DNA from: Roseovarius salinarum
GTDB lineage: Bacteria > Pseudomonadota > Alphaproteobacteria > Rhodobacterales > Rhodobacteraceae
Length of the DNA stretch: 64,000 nt
Direction: 5' to 3'
Assembly: GCF_002834145.1 (NCBI RefSeq)
Contig: NZ_PHNT01000007.1
Location: forward strand, 62,001 to 126,000
The notes below the pieces were generated by a model, which saw only the letters and a list, made by a program, of their open reading frames with translations, did not search any database and was not told where the DNA came from. Both the position numbers and the translations under genes were made by a program. Positions within the stretch are counted from its first letter, which is position 1; every line of letters starts with the position of its first letter. This document shows, in pieces, positions 16,296 through 23,366 of the stretch.

Positions 16296-16417
16296 CTGTG
16301 GACGAGGACTCGGTGATGGGGTATATTGATATCGCAAGCCATGAGGGACTCTGGCCTGCACCCGACACGCCGCATGATGGACTCTGCTGCGCGACGGAAA
16401 AACCCTTCCTGACATAG
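16292..16417 (+). CDS. 41-residue coupled ORF upstream of the capsid gene
   Basis: GTG 16292 overlaps the previous stop. The peptide contains MGYIDIASHEGLWPAPDTPH and ends KPFLT. A 13-bp direct repeat with one mismatch (ATGAkGGACTCTG at 16341-16353 and 16374-16386) lies within it. It may be a leader peptide or a fortuitous frame. Confidence 0.35.
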   Translation: MTVDEDSVMGYIDIASHEGLWPAPDTPHDGLCCATEKPFLT

Positions 16418-16430
16418 CGGTTTCGACCGC
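16417..16430 (+). terminator. TTCG-tetraloop hairpin between early genes and capsid gene
   Basis: GCGGT-TTCG-ACCGC forms a perfect 5-bp stem with the very stable TTCG loop, immediately after the 41-residue ORF and 24 bp before the capsid ATG. There is no T tract, so it is more likely an attenuator or processing site than a full terminator. Confidence 0.4.
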
Positions 16431-16453
16431 GCCTTAACGCATGGAGTCCCGAC

Positions 16454-17599
16454 ATGGACCAGCTTAACGAAATCCAAAACCTTGTGGAGCAAGGCAACGA
16501 CGCATTTTCGGCCAAAGCCGCCGAACTATCCGACCGCCTCGACCAGATCGAGACGCAGATGGGCCGCCCTGGCGCGCCCGGCGTGAAGGCCGAGGAAAGC
16601 GACCCGCATTCCGACGCCTTCTCGGCATGGCTGCGCGATCCGCGCAACGACACGAAGCGCCACGCGCTCGCGGACGTGGAGGCGAAGCAAGCCTCGGGCA
16701 CGTCCGACGCGGCGGGCGGCTTCATCGTGCCGGAACTGATCGCCCGCCCGCTGCTGATGCGCGCCCGGGACGCGAACACGCTGCGCCCGATCGTGCGCCG
16801 GATCGAGGTGGCAAGCGGCGACGTGATCCTTCCGCTGAGCAACGCCGACGCGACGAGCGGCTGGGCCGGCGAGACGGACACGCGGACGGGCACGACCGAG
16901 CCGACGCTGACCGGGCCGAAGCCCACCTTCGGCACGCTCTATGCGCTGGTCGAGGCGACCGAGGAACTCGTGACCGACGCCGCCTTCAACGTGGCGGACT
17001 GGTTCACGATGGAAGCCGGCGCGGCGCTGGGCGAGGCCGAGGCGATCGCAATGGTCTCGGGCAACGGCACGAACAAGCCGACCGGCATCCTGCACACGGC
17101 GCCGGAGGCGGGCGCAGACGGCAGCCGCACGGCGGGCGCGTTCAAGTATCTGCCGAGCGGCACGGCCGACACGCTGGGCGCCGATCCCTCGGCGGTGCAG
17201 GATCTTCTCGTCAACCTCGTCTATGACCTGAAGGCGCAGTATCGGCAGGCCGGCCGCTGGTTGATGAACTCGGCAACGGCCGGCGAGGTGCGCAAGCTGA
17301 AGGATGCAGACGGCCGGATGCTCTGGTCGGATGGTCTCGGCGCGAGCGAGCCGGCGCGGCTGCTGGGCTTCCCGGTGACGCTGAGCGAGGCCATGCCTTC
17401 GATCGGCGCCGACGCGCACCCCATCGCCTTCGGTGACTTCAGCCGGGGCTATGTGCTCGCGGATCGCGGCGGGCTTCGCGTGACGGTGGACGACAACGTG
17501 ACCCAGCCGGGCCGCGTGCGCTGGTATATCCGCCGGCGGATCGGCGGCATCGGCTACGACACGCACGCGGTGCGCTTCGCCAAGTGCGCCACGTCGTGA
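16454..17599 (+). CDS. HK97-fold phage major capsid protein
   Basis: A 381-residue shell protein. Residues 1-80 form a charged helical delta/scaffold-like region, followed by the conserved domain entry GGFIVPE (88-94), IARPLLMRARDANTLRP, a stretch containing SGWAGETDTRTGTTEPT, the spine-helix region LGEAEAIAMVSGNGTNKPTGILH, and C-terminal LLGFPVTLSEAMPSIG and FGDFSRGYVLADRGGLRVTVDD typical of HK97 family capsids. Length matches a full-length protein including its scaffold part. No portal or protease gene is next to it, as would be normal in a phage; a terminase small subunit follows instead. It probably assembles with helper components. Confidence 0.93.
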   Translation: MDQLNEIQNLVEQGNDAFSAKAAELSDRLDQIETQMGRPGAPGVKAEESDPHSDAFSAWLRDPRNDTKRHALADVEAKQASGTSDAAGGFIVPELIARPLLMRARDANTLRPIVRRIEVASGDVILPLSNADATSGWAGETDTRTGTTEPTLTGPKPTFGTLYALVEATEELVTDAAFNVADWFTMEAGAALGEAEAIAMVSGNGTNKPTGILHTAPEAGADGSRTAGAFKYLPSGTADTLGADPSAVQDLLVNLVYDLKAQYRQAGRWLMNSATAGEVRKLKDADGRMLWSDGLGASEPARLLGFPVTLSEAMPSIGADAHPIAFGDFSRGYVLADRGGLRVTVDDNVTQPGRVRWYIRRRIGGIGYDTHAVRFAKCATS

Positions 17600-17822
17600 T
17601 GTGAGATGCGCGGGGCTTTTTGATTGGCTTTCAACCCCGCGACAGGCCGCGCCCCTTATTCAGCCAAGGGGCAGGCCGACCGCCACCGCGCCCGCGTCGT
17701 GCTGGTTCGCCAGTTGGGCGCGGTGGCACCTAACCGGGGCCTTCGGTTCTTCACGAAGGCCAGAACGGGAACCGGCGGCCACACTCTTTTTCTCGCAGCG
17801 TCACATCGGAGGCAATTTTGAC
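17600..17822 (+). promoter_or_regulatory. 223-bp leader before the terminase small subunit
   Basis: The frame of the next gene is open through here but the translation is Trp/Arg/Ser-rich and unlike a conserved protein. It holds an 8-bp perfect hairpin (GGCCTTCG 17738-17745, CGAAGGCC 17754-17761), a CCTAACCGGGGC 12-mer (17729-17740) that also occurs at the inner edge of the iteron array (15640-15651), and a TCGGAGG ribosome site just before 17823. Likely a leader or promoter. Confidence 0.4.
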
Positions 17823-18287
17823 ATGGCCAAACGGAAACCGGACCGCTTGAAGATTGTTGCGGGCACTGCGCGCCCTGACCGGATGAACCCGGACGCGCCT
17901 TCTGCAAATCTTGGCACCGCTGAGCCGCCCGAATGGCTGAGCGAACGCGCAACCGAAATTTTCTCGCAACTTTCCGTGACCCTCCACGGCATGGGCATTG
18001 CCTCACCTGACGATCAAGCGGCTTTGGCGATGCTGGCGAGCCGTTTGGAGGAAATCGAGGTTTGCACGGCGGTGATCGAGGATGCGGGCCGCACCTACAC
18101 CACGACAGCGACCTCGGGCGACAAGCTGGTAAGGGCACGACCCGAGGTAGCCATGCGCAATGAGGCCATGCGGCACGCGCAATCGCTCTTGGCTGAGTTT
18201 GGGCTTTCCCCCGCCAGTAGATCGAAAGTGAGTGCGAGCGAGTCAGCCGATGAAAACCCGTTCAAGGCGCTGGATTATTTCACATGA
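17823..18287 (+). CDS. terS: P27-family terminase small subunit
   Basis: A 154-residue DNA-recognition subunit of a packaging terminase. The start MAKRKPDRLKIVAGTARPDRMNPDAP and later PPEWLSERATEIFSQLSVTLHGMGIASPDDQAALAMLASRLEEIE are typical of P27-type small subunits, with a helical middle and a variable acidic tail (ASESADENPFKALDYF). ATG 17823 has a GGAGG site. No large terminase follows; the downstream genes are two tiny overlapping ones. In satellites a private small subunit redirects the helper's large terminase to satellite DNA, which is the likely role here. Confidence 0.88.
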   Translation: MAKRKPDRLKIVAGTARPDRMNPDAPSANLGTAEPPEWLSERATEIFSQLSVTLHGMGIASPDDQAALAMLASRLEEIEVCTAVIEDAGRTYTTTATSGDKLVRARPEVAMRNEAMRHAQSLLAEFGLSPASRSKVSASESADENPFKALDYFT

Positions 18288-18526
18288 CAGGCGATGATCT
18301 GCCCCATGCCGCGCGGCTGGCACATGGCCGGATGCTGGACGCCTTCGACGCCTTCGCACGGGGGCTTGTGGAGCGCGAGCGCGCCGCAATGCGGGATCAC
18401 CTGCTGGAAACCGGAATGACGCCTGAGCGGGCCGCACAAGGCGCTGAGGCGCATGTCGCGCGGATCGAGCAGGCCATGCAGATCGAGCGCGCCCGGCTTG
18501 AAGCCGAGGGAGCGCGGACGCAATGA
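18284..18526 (+). CDS. Small helical protein downstream of terS
   Basis: An 80-residue protein, ATG 18284 overlapping the terS stop. It is a nearly continuous charged helix (AFARGLVERERAAMRDHLLETGM, then AEAHVARIEQAMQIERARLEAEG). The size and character would suit a scaffold or size-determination factor, but that is speculation. Its stop overlaps the next start. Confidence 0.55.
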   Translation: MTGDDLPHAARLAHGRMLDAFDAFARGLVERERAAMRDHLLETGMTPERAAQGAEAHVARIEQAMQIERARLEAEGARTQ

Positions 18527-18705
18527 GCGATTGCCCGGATCGCCGCTTGTGGTGCGCGGTGCTGGGGGCGGCGCTGCACGACGCAGCGCGGGGCAAGGAA
18601 AGCGGCTGGATCGGCTCACGCGACTTTCACACGGTTTGCGCCTTGGTCGGAATCGACCCCGACGCGGTGGCCGAGCGTCTTGCACCGCCGAGCAAGGCAA
18701 CCTGA
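18523..18705 (+). CDS. Small phage-type hypothetical protein
   Basis: A 60-residue protein, ATG 18523 overlapping the previous stop. The pattern DRRLWCAVLGAALHDA, then GWIGSRDFHTVCALVGIDPDAVAERL, is one I associate with small proteins near packaging genes in alphaproteobacterial phages and prophages; the function is unknown. It is the last supported gene of the element. Confidence 0.6.
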   Translation: MSDCPDRRLWCAVLGAALHDAARGKESGWIGSRDFHTVCALVGIDPDAVAERLAPPSKAT

Positions 18706-18807
18706 GCCTTGTAACGGTTTCCCGCAAGGAGGGGCCCCGCCCGCCGGCTCCCCGGTGCCTTCCTAAGCTTTGCCATGCCCCCGGCGTCCGTCGCGGAGGA
18801 AAATCCG

Positions 18808-18925
18808 AGGTTCGCCGCCGGTAACGCCGGAACGCAGGACGCCGGGCATAAAGGTTACGTCGCGGCGGCCGGGATAACCTTTTCTGTCTGGACCTCGAGG
18901 CGCGGCCGAGACCGGCGGCGAACCT
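18808..18925. ncRNA. Nested inverted repeats, candidate structured RNA or packaging site
   Basis: Outer arms are a perfect 14-bp inverted repeat (AGGTTCGCCGCCGG 18808-18821; CCGGCGGCGAACCT 18912-18925). Inside them is a second perfect 8-bp pair (AAAGGTTA 18850-18857; TAACCTTT 18875-18882). No gene is supported from 18706 to 19068. Position directly after terS and two small genes fits a pac/cos-like recognition site or a 3'-end RNA; an ordinary terminator would not need the nesting. The structure is visible; the role is inferred. Confidence 0.45.
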
Positions 18926-18971
18926 TTGCTTTCGCGCTGCGCGAGGCGATTCCGGTGGCCGGGCTGAACCG

Positions 18972-19012
18972 TGGTTCAAGAGCACGCGGGCGGTTGAACC
19001 ATTTTTGAACCA
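18972..19012. repeat. Right-end TTGAACCA box cluster
   Basis: One inverted box (TGGTTCAA 18972-18979) and two direct boxes (18994-19001 and 19005-19012). The direct pair has the same 11-bp period as the pair near the left end (9676-9694). It ends 56 bp from the right att repeat. Likely recombinase or excisionase arm sites. Confidence 0.55.
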
Positions 19013-19068
19013 CACGCCAAAATTGACCGGTTAGGGCGCCGCCGGTTGCCACCTAAGTCATTGAAAAG

Positions 19069-19128
19069 TGGCGGAGACGATGGGATTCGAACCCACGAGA
19101 CCCTTTCGGGCCTACTCCCTTAGCAGGG
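19069..19128. repeat. Right attachment-site copy within intact tRNA-Ser
   Basis: These 60 bp are identical to 9497-9556. Here the copy is joined to the tRNA 5' portion (19129-19158), so the tRNA gene remains functional after integration. The core crossover must lie inside these 60 bp. Confidence 0.93.
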
Positions 19129-19158
19129 GAGCGCCTTCGACCGCTCGGCCACGTCTCC
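19069..19158 (-). tRNA. tRNA-Ser (anticodon GCU)
   Basis: A 90-nt class II tRNA. The 5' GGAGACG pairs with CGTCTCC before the discriminator G and an encoded CCA. The anticodon loop sits in CTCCCCTGCTAAGGGAG, giving GCU. A long variable arm (GGCCCGAAAGGGTC) and the T-loop GGTTCGAATCC are present. It is the integration site of the adjacent element. Confidence 0.95.
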
Positions 19159-19165
19159 GACGATC

Positions 19166-19194
19166 CGTCTAACGGGGGTGCGTTCGGAAAACAA
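19166..19194 (-). promoter_or_regulatory. Candidate promoter of tRNA-Ser
   Basis: Reading the minus strand, TTGTTT (19194-19189) and TAGACG (19171-19166) are separated by 17 bp, and the tRNA 5' end follows 7 bp after the -10. Both hexamers are partial matches to the sigma-70 consensus. Confidence 0.4.
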
Positions 19195-19301
19195 GACGAA
19201 ATTCCGGGGCCGCGCGGGCCGCGTCGCCGGGGCGCGGCCGGCCCGCGGCACTGGCGGATGCCGGGCCGGGGCGGCCTTTTGCGCACCCCGGCCCGGAGGA
19301 G

Positions 19302-21683
19302 TCACGCCGCGGTGGCCGCGCTTGCGGTCTCCGTCCAGCCACGGCCCGGGCGGTAGCGCGCCGTGACGCGGCCCTGGTCGAGGGCGAACAGGTGCAGCCA
19401 GCCGTTGTCGACCAGCGCGCGCAGGTCCGGGTGCCGGTCGAGCACGCCCGAGATCGCGTCCTGCGGCGCCTCGATCATGACCGACAGGCGCAGCGGCTCG
19501 TGCGCCGGAGCCTCCCCGTCGTGCACGGCCTGCCAGGGCAGCCCGGGCCGCAGGATGCCGCCGTTGCCCTGCACCACGCCGATGCCGCCGGTGACGTTAT
19601 GGATCAGCTTGTTGCCGCCACCGAACGCCTCGGGCGCGACCAGCGAGCCGTAGTACTGCAGGCTGATCCAGCTGGCCACGACGACCGGGGCGGTCATGAT
19701 CAGTTCCAGCGTGGCGAAGTCGGTGTCGCTGCGCCAGTCGTAGTCGTGCAGGAAAACGCGCCCCCCGAGGTCGAGCCCGGACGTGGCCGCGCGCGGCGCC
19801 GCGATGAAGCCCGCGCACCCCGCCAGGCCCCACTCCGGGCGCAACTCGGCCCAGTTGGCAGCGCGTTGCGCGACCGTTCCGGCCTGCGCCCCCGGCAGAC
19901 GCCGCGCGCGTTCGGCCCGCGTCACCTCGCCCGCGCGATCCAGCCATTGCCGGGCCCGCGCCAGCGCATCGACGTGGTCGCGCGGCGGCGTGTCCTCGTA
20001 GAGCGTGACCGCATCGGTCGTGGTGTCGTGCAGCCCGGCAACGAAATGCGTGTCCGCCGGCAGGTCGATCCCGTGGCCGGGCAGGTGTTCGCGCGTCTCG
20101 GGATCGTTGAGCAACGCGGCCAGCAGCCGCGCGGAGGCCTCGCCGGTATACCCGCCGCAGGCACCGCAGTGATAGGCGCTTTCATGCGGGTTGTTCGTCA
20201 CCTGCGCGCCGTGGCCCAGGAGCAGAACCAGCGGCGCGTGCCCCCGTGTCAGGCTCATGGCCTTGAGCACGCTCGCCGCGGCCTCGGCCCTCTGCTCCGG
20301 GGCGAGTTCGTCCTGCAGCCGCGGCGCGGAACCGGCGCCGGCCGCGGCCTTGCCCCGCCCCAGCGCGTCACGCAGCAGCTTGGCGCCGTAGAACGGCCCC
20401 GCGGCCTCGACGAAGGCGAAGGACGAAACCGCCGCCTGCCGGAACCGGCCCCAGGCGCGCGCGGCGCGCGCGCGGATCCGCGTGGCCTGTTCGGCCGCCG
20501 GCCCGGCATGGCCCGACGATGTCAGTTCGGGCTGCAGGAGGACGGGAAGGTGCGGCTCGACCACGTCCGAGCCGTGCTCGCGGTGCGCGACCTTCAGCCC
20601 GAAGAACCCGGCGAACCCGATCGTCTCGATGCCCGGGTCGAGCGTTTCCAGCGCGCGGCGGAACACCTCGGAGCGCACGTCGATGCAGAAGGCCGCCTGC
20701 AGCGCCGGCCGCGCCGGCCGCGTCTCCGGCGCCCCGGTCATCGCGGTATCCAGCCGGGCCTGGTAGGCCCGCTCGGCCGCGTCCTGCAGGATGGCGTCGA
20801 TCACGTCGTCCTGGGTGGGCGCGACCGGCGCCGCGTGCGCCGCCACGGTCCGGGCCCAGGCGTCCGAGATCCCCGGCGCATGGGCGGCAAGCGCCTCGTC
20901 CCAGATCAGCCGGATCGCCAGAAGATCGGTCAGCGTGTGGTCGCTTTCCCCCTTGCGCTCGGCCTCCCAGAGCAGCCAGCGGGCGTGCTGCGACCAGCCG
21001 CCAAGGTCCATGAACAGGCGGTGAAAGGCCGTCTCGGCGGCAGCCTCGGTCAGCCCCAGGCTTTCCGAGGCGCGCAGGATCGCCCGTTCGGCGGTGTCCG
21101 GCGCCTCGGCCACGAAGGCACAGAAGCCCTCCAGCCCCGCGATTTCCGGGGTCAGGTCGTGCGTGGCCCATTCGCGCCACGCCGCGTAGGCCCCGCGCCC
21201 GGGCGCGGGCGTCCACAGCGCCTGACCCTGGTCGAAATGCCCCGCCGCCCACAGGCCCACGCTGCGCGCGATCACCGCCGGCCAGTCCGTGCCGGTTTCG
21301 CGCGTGGCCAGATGCGCCACCGTCGGAAACGCCTCGGGCGCCGGGCTTTCGCCGTGCAGCCTGGCCTTAAGATAAGCCAGATCCACGGGCTTGAGCGGCG
21401 AGGCGCTGGCGAAAAGCGCCGCGGCAAGGGCATCATCGCTGATCTCGCCGGCGGCGACCTGGGCCGCGTAGACATGCCGCGGCCGGGTCAGGCGCACACC
21501 GGCCACCCGCGCCATCCGCGCGGAGGCGGTCGCCAGGTCCTCGTCCGACTGGCCGAGGAAAGGGTTGACCGCCACCGTCGCCTCCAGCGGGAAGGCGGGC
21601 GGGATGGCCCGCGCCGCGGCTTCGGCGGATTGCAGGAGGTCGGTGATCCGCGCGGGCGCGATCTGCTCGTGCTTGAGGAACAT
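19302..21683 (-). CDS. dabA: DabA, inorganic-carbon transporter subunit (DUF2309)
   Basis: A 793-residue zinc-dependent subunit of the DAB inorganic-carbon accumulation complex, thought to hydrate CO2 vectorially on the cytoplasmic side using the ion gradient through DabB. The carbonic-anhydrase-like site is complete: C333 and D335 in AFCIDVRSE, H491 in LLLGHGAQ and C506 in AYHCGACGG. The start has an AAAGGA site 7 bp upstream. dabB lies 16 bp upstream on the same strand and a LysR regulator is divergent, so this is an operon with dedicated control. Confidence 0.92.
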   Translation of the reverse strand: MFLKHEQIAPARITDLLQSAEAAARAIPPAFPLEATVAVNPFLGQSDEDLATASARMARVAGVRLTRPRHVYAAQVAAGEISDDALAAALFASASPLKPVDLAYLKARLHGESPAPEAFPTVAHLATRETGTDWPAVIARSVGLWAAGHFDQGQALWTPAPGRGAYAAWREWATHDLTPEIAGLEGFCAFVAEAPDTAERAILRASESLGLTEAAAETAFHRLFMDLGGWSQHARWLLWEAERKGESDHTLTDLLAIRLIWDEALAAHAPGISDAWARTVAAHAAPVAPTQDDVIDAILQDAAERAYQARLDTAMTGAPETRPARPALQAAFCIDVRSEVFRRALETLDPGIETIGFAGFFGLKVAHREHGSDVVEPHLPVLLQPELTSSGHAGPAAEQATRIRARAARAWGRFRQAAVSSFAFVEAAGPFYGAKLLRDALGRGKAAAGAGSAPRLQDELAPEQRAEAAASVLKAMSLTRGHAPLVLLLGHGAQVTNNPHESAYHCGACGGYTGEASARLLAALLNDPETREHLPGHGIDLPADTHFVAGLHDTTTDAVTLYEDTPPRDHVDALARARQWLDRAGEVTRAERARRLPGAQAGTVAQRAANWAELRPEWGLAGCAGFIAAPRAATSGLDLGGRVFLHDYDWRSDTDFATLELIMTAPVVVASWISLQYYGSLVAPEAFGGGNKLIHNVTGGIGVVQGNGGILRPGLPWQAVHDGEAPAHEPLRLSVMIEAPQDAISGVLDRHPDLRALVDNGWLHLFALDQGRVTARYRPGRGWTETASAATAA

Positions 21684-21699
21684 GGCCGTATCCTTTCGG

Positions 21700-23262
21700 T
21701 CAGTGTTGCTTGGAGGCCCGGAGCCCGCCGATCAGGCGGTCGAGCAGGGTGTTGAGGTAAAGCCCGTTGGCGATGTGAACGCGCAGGCCGGCGGTCGACG
21801 GGTGGTGCGCCCAGAGCGGAAAGAGCGACTGCGCCACCGCGACCAGTGCAAAGGAGACAAGCGCCACGAGGATCAGCGCCCATTCCAGAGCCCCCGGCAC
21901 CGGCGGCACCGGCAGATGCGCGCCCCACAGGCCGTTGGCCACGAGCTGGAAGGTGAAATAGGCCAGCGCCGCGCCCAGCGCGGCCAGCGCCGTGCGCTGC
22001 GTCAGCGCCGCCGGCGCGGCATCGGCCAGTCCCTGCGCGACCAGGTAGGCCACCCCGAAGATCAGGATCGCGCCCAGCGCCAGCGCCTGCGCCGATTTCG
22101 GCCCGATCAGCGTGGCGAAGCCGCCCGCGACCACCGCGTAGAGCACGAGGGCAAGGCCGAATGCCTTCGCCACCGCCCCGAGCCGCGGCACCGCGACGGG
22201 CCCCGGGCGCCGGATGGCGGCCACGGCCCGGACGGCGTTGCCCGACCCCAGGAACGCGTGCGCCTTGTAGAGCGAATGCGCGACGATGTGCAGAAGCGCC
22301 AGCGCCCACAGGCCCAGGCCGCATTGCAGCAGCATGAAGCCCATCTGGCTGACGGTGGACCATGCCAGCGCCGTCTTGATCGCGCTTTGCGTGAGCATCA
22401 CGACGGCCCCGAACAGCGCGGTCAGCCCGCCTAGCATCACCAGCGCGGCCATGGCGCCGGGGCTGGCCTGAACGGCCTCGGCCATGCGGATCAGGATGAC
22501 CCCGCCAGAATTGATGATGCCCGCGTGCAGCAGGGCGGATACGGGCGTCGGCGCCTCCATCACCTCGGTCAGCCAGCCGTGCAGCGGGAAGGCCGCGGTC
22601 TTGAGCGCGGCGCCCAGCACCAGCACGGCGACGGCAGCGTGCCCCGCGACGGGCAGCCCCGCCTGCGCACCGGCGGCGATGCCGGCGTAATCGAGCGTGC
22701 CGAAGGCCAGCCAGAACAGCGACGCGGCAAGCACGAAGGCCAGGTCGCCCGCGCCCCAGACCAGCGTGAACTTGGTCGCGGCGCGGCGCGCTTCGGGACG
22801 GTCCGGATAGAACAGCAGCAGCCGCCGCAGCGCGAGCCCGATGGCGGCGAAAGCGGCGACGAGCACCACGAAACTGCCAGACAGGACGAGCACGAGAACA
22901 CCCGCGAGGGTGGCCAGCATCAGCGCGTGGAACATGCCCTCCCGGGGTTCTCCGTCGAGATAGGTCCTGGCGTACCGCATCACGACCCACCCCACGAATG
23001 CGACGAGCACGGACATCGTCGCGCTGACGGGATCAAGGCGCAGCGACAGCCACGCCGCCGCCCCGCCGGGAGAGACAACCGCGGGACCGCTGGCAATCAT
23101 GTACACGGCACCGGCCACCGCGAGCGCCAGGGCGGACAGGGCCGCCCCCTCGGCAAGGTAGGTCAGCGCACCATTGCGCCCGGTCGGGCGCAGGAAAAAG
23201 ACGCCCGCTGCCGCAAGCAGCAGAACCGGGGGCGTGAGCAACAAGAACAGATCGGGCGACAT
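21700..23262 (-). CDS. dabB: DabB, NuoL/MrpA-like membrane subunit of the DAB carbon transporter
   Basis: A 520-residue protein with about 13 or more membrane helices and the proton-conducting transporter domain of NADH dehydrogenase subunit L (FVGWVVMRYARTYLDGEPREGMF; LKTAAFPLHGWLTEVMEAPTPVSALLHAGIINSGG). It should couple cation flow to DabA. Genes of this type are often annotated as NuoL, but the immediate dabA partner and absence of other nuo genes decide the name. The start at 23262 opens into an AT-rich divergent regulatory region. Confidence 0.9.
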   Translation of the reverse strand: MSPDLFLLLTPPVLLLAAAGVFFLRPTGRNGALTYLAEGAALSALALAVAGAVYMIASGPAVVSPGGAAAWLSLRLDPVSATMSVLVAFVGWVVMRYARTYLDGEPREGMFHALMLATLAGVLVLVLSGSFVVLVAAFAAIGLALRRLLLFYPDRPEARRAATKFTLVWGAGDLAFVLAASLFWLAFGTLDYAGIAAGAQAGLPVAGHAAVAVLVLGAALKTAAFPLHGWLTEVMEAPTPVSALLHAGIINSGGVILIRMAEAVQASPGAMAALVMLGGLTALFGAVVMLTQSAIKTALAWSTVSQMGFMLLQCGLGLWALALLHIVAHSLYKAHAFLGSGNAVRAVAAIRRPGPVAVPRLGAVAKAFGLALVLYAVVAGGFATLIGPKSAQALALGAILIFGVAYLVAQGLADAAPAALTQRTALAALGAALAYFTFQLVANGLWGAHLPVPPVPGALEWALILVALVSFALVAVAQSLFPLWAHHPSTAGLRVHIANGLYLNTLLDRLIGGLRASKQH

Positions 23263-23366
23263 GGCGTATCTCCGGGTCGGTTTTCTGGACTGACCGCTGG
23301 AATACGCGTTGCAGGAGCATGATAAAATTATATCTTTTTATGATTTTCGTTCTATTATATGGAACT
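23263..23366. promoter_or_regulatory. AT-rich divergent operator/promoter between dabB and its LysR gene
   Basis: 104 bp containing a strikingly AT-rich core (about 23319-23365, with ATAAAATTATATC and CTATTATATGG) in an otherwise GC-rich region. Imperfect dyads here fit LysR-type T-N11-A boxes and overlapping -10 elements for both genes. Confidence 0.5.

Larger units (their letters stand above)
9497..19128 (+). mobile_element. Integrated phage-satellite-like element in tRNA-Ser(GCU), about 9.6 kb
   Basis: The element is bounded by a perfect 60-bp direct repeat of the 3' part of tRNA-Ser (9497-9556 and 19069-19128), so recombination would release a 9,572-bp circle. All genes point right: integrase, CxxC protein, AlpA-like HTH, small proteins, DUF4326, prim-pol/DUF3987, HK97 capsid, P27-type terminase small subunit and two small proteins, many with ATGA-type overlaps. 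Portal, protease, large terminase, connector, tail and lysis genes are absent. This looks like a compact satellite needing a helper phage. A decayed prophage is the main alternative, but the intact frames, intact boundaries and tight gene packing argue against decay. Confidence 0.88.

Noticed and set aside
17601-17822. N-terminal extension of the terminase small subunit
   Set aside because: Frame is open but the residues are not P27-like, and a proper ribosome site precedes ATG 17823.
18775-19008. Protein-coding gene at the right end of the element
   Set aside because: The frame crosses two perfect inverted repeats and the TTGAACCA boxes, lacks a ribosome site and has no family match.
21700-23262. 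NADH dehydrogenase subunit L (nuoL)
   Set aside because: No other nuo genes are adjacent and dabA lies 16 bp away; DabB is the better assignment.
23319-23366. N-terminal extension of the dab LysR regulator
   Set aside because: It would encode 16 hydrophobic residues from the AT-rich operator; LysR homology begins at 23367.
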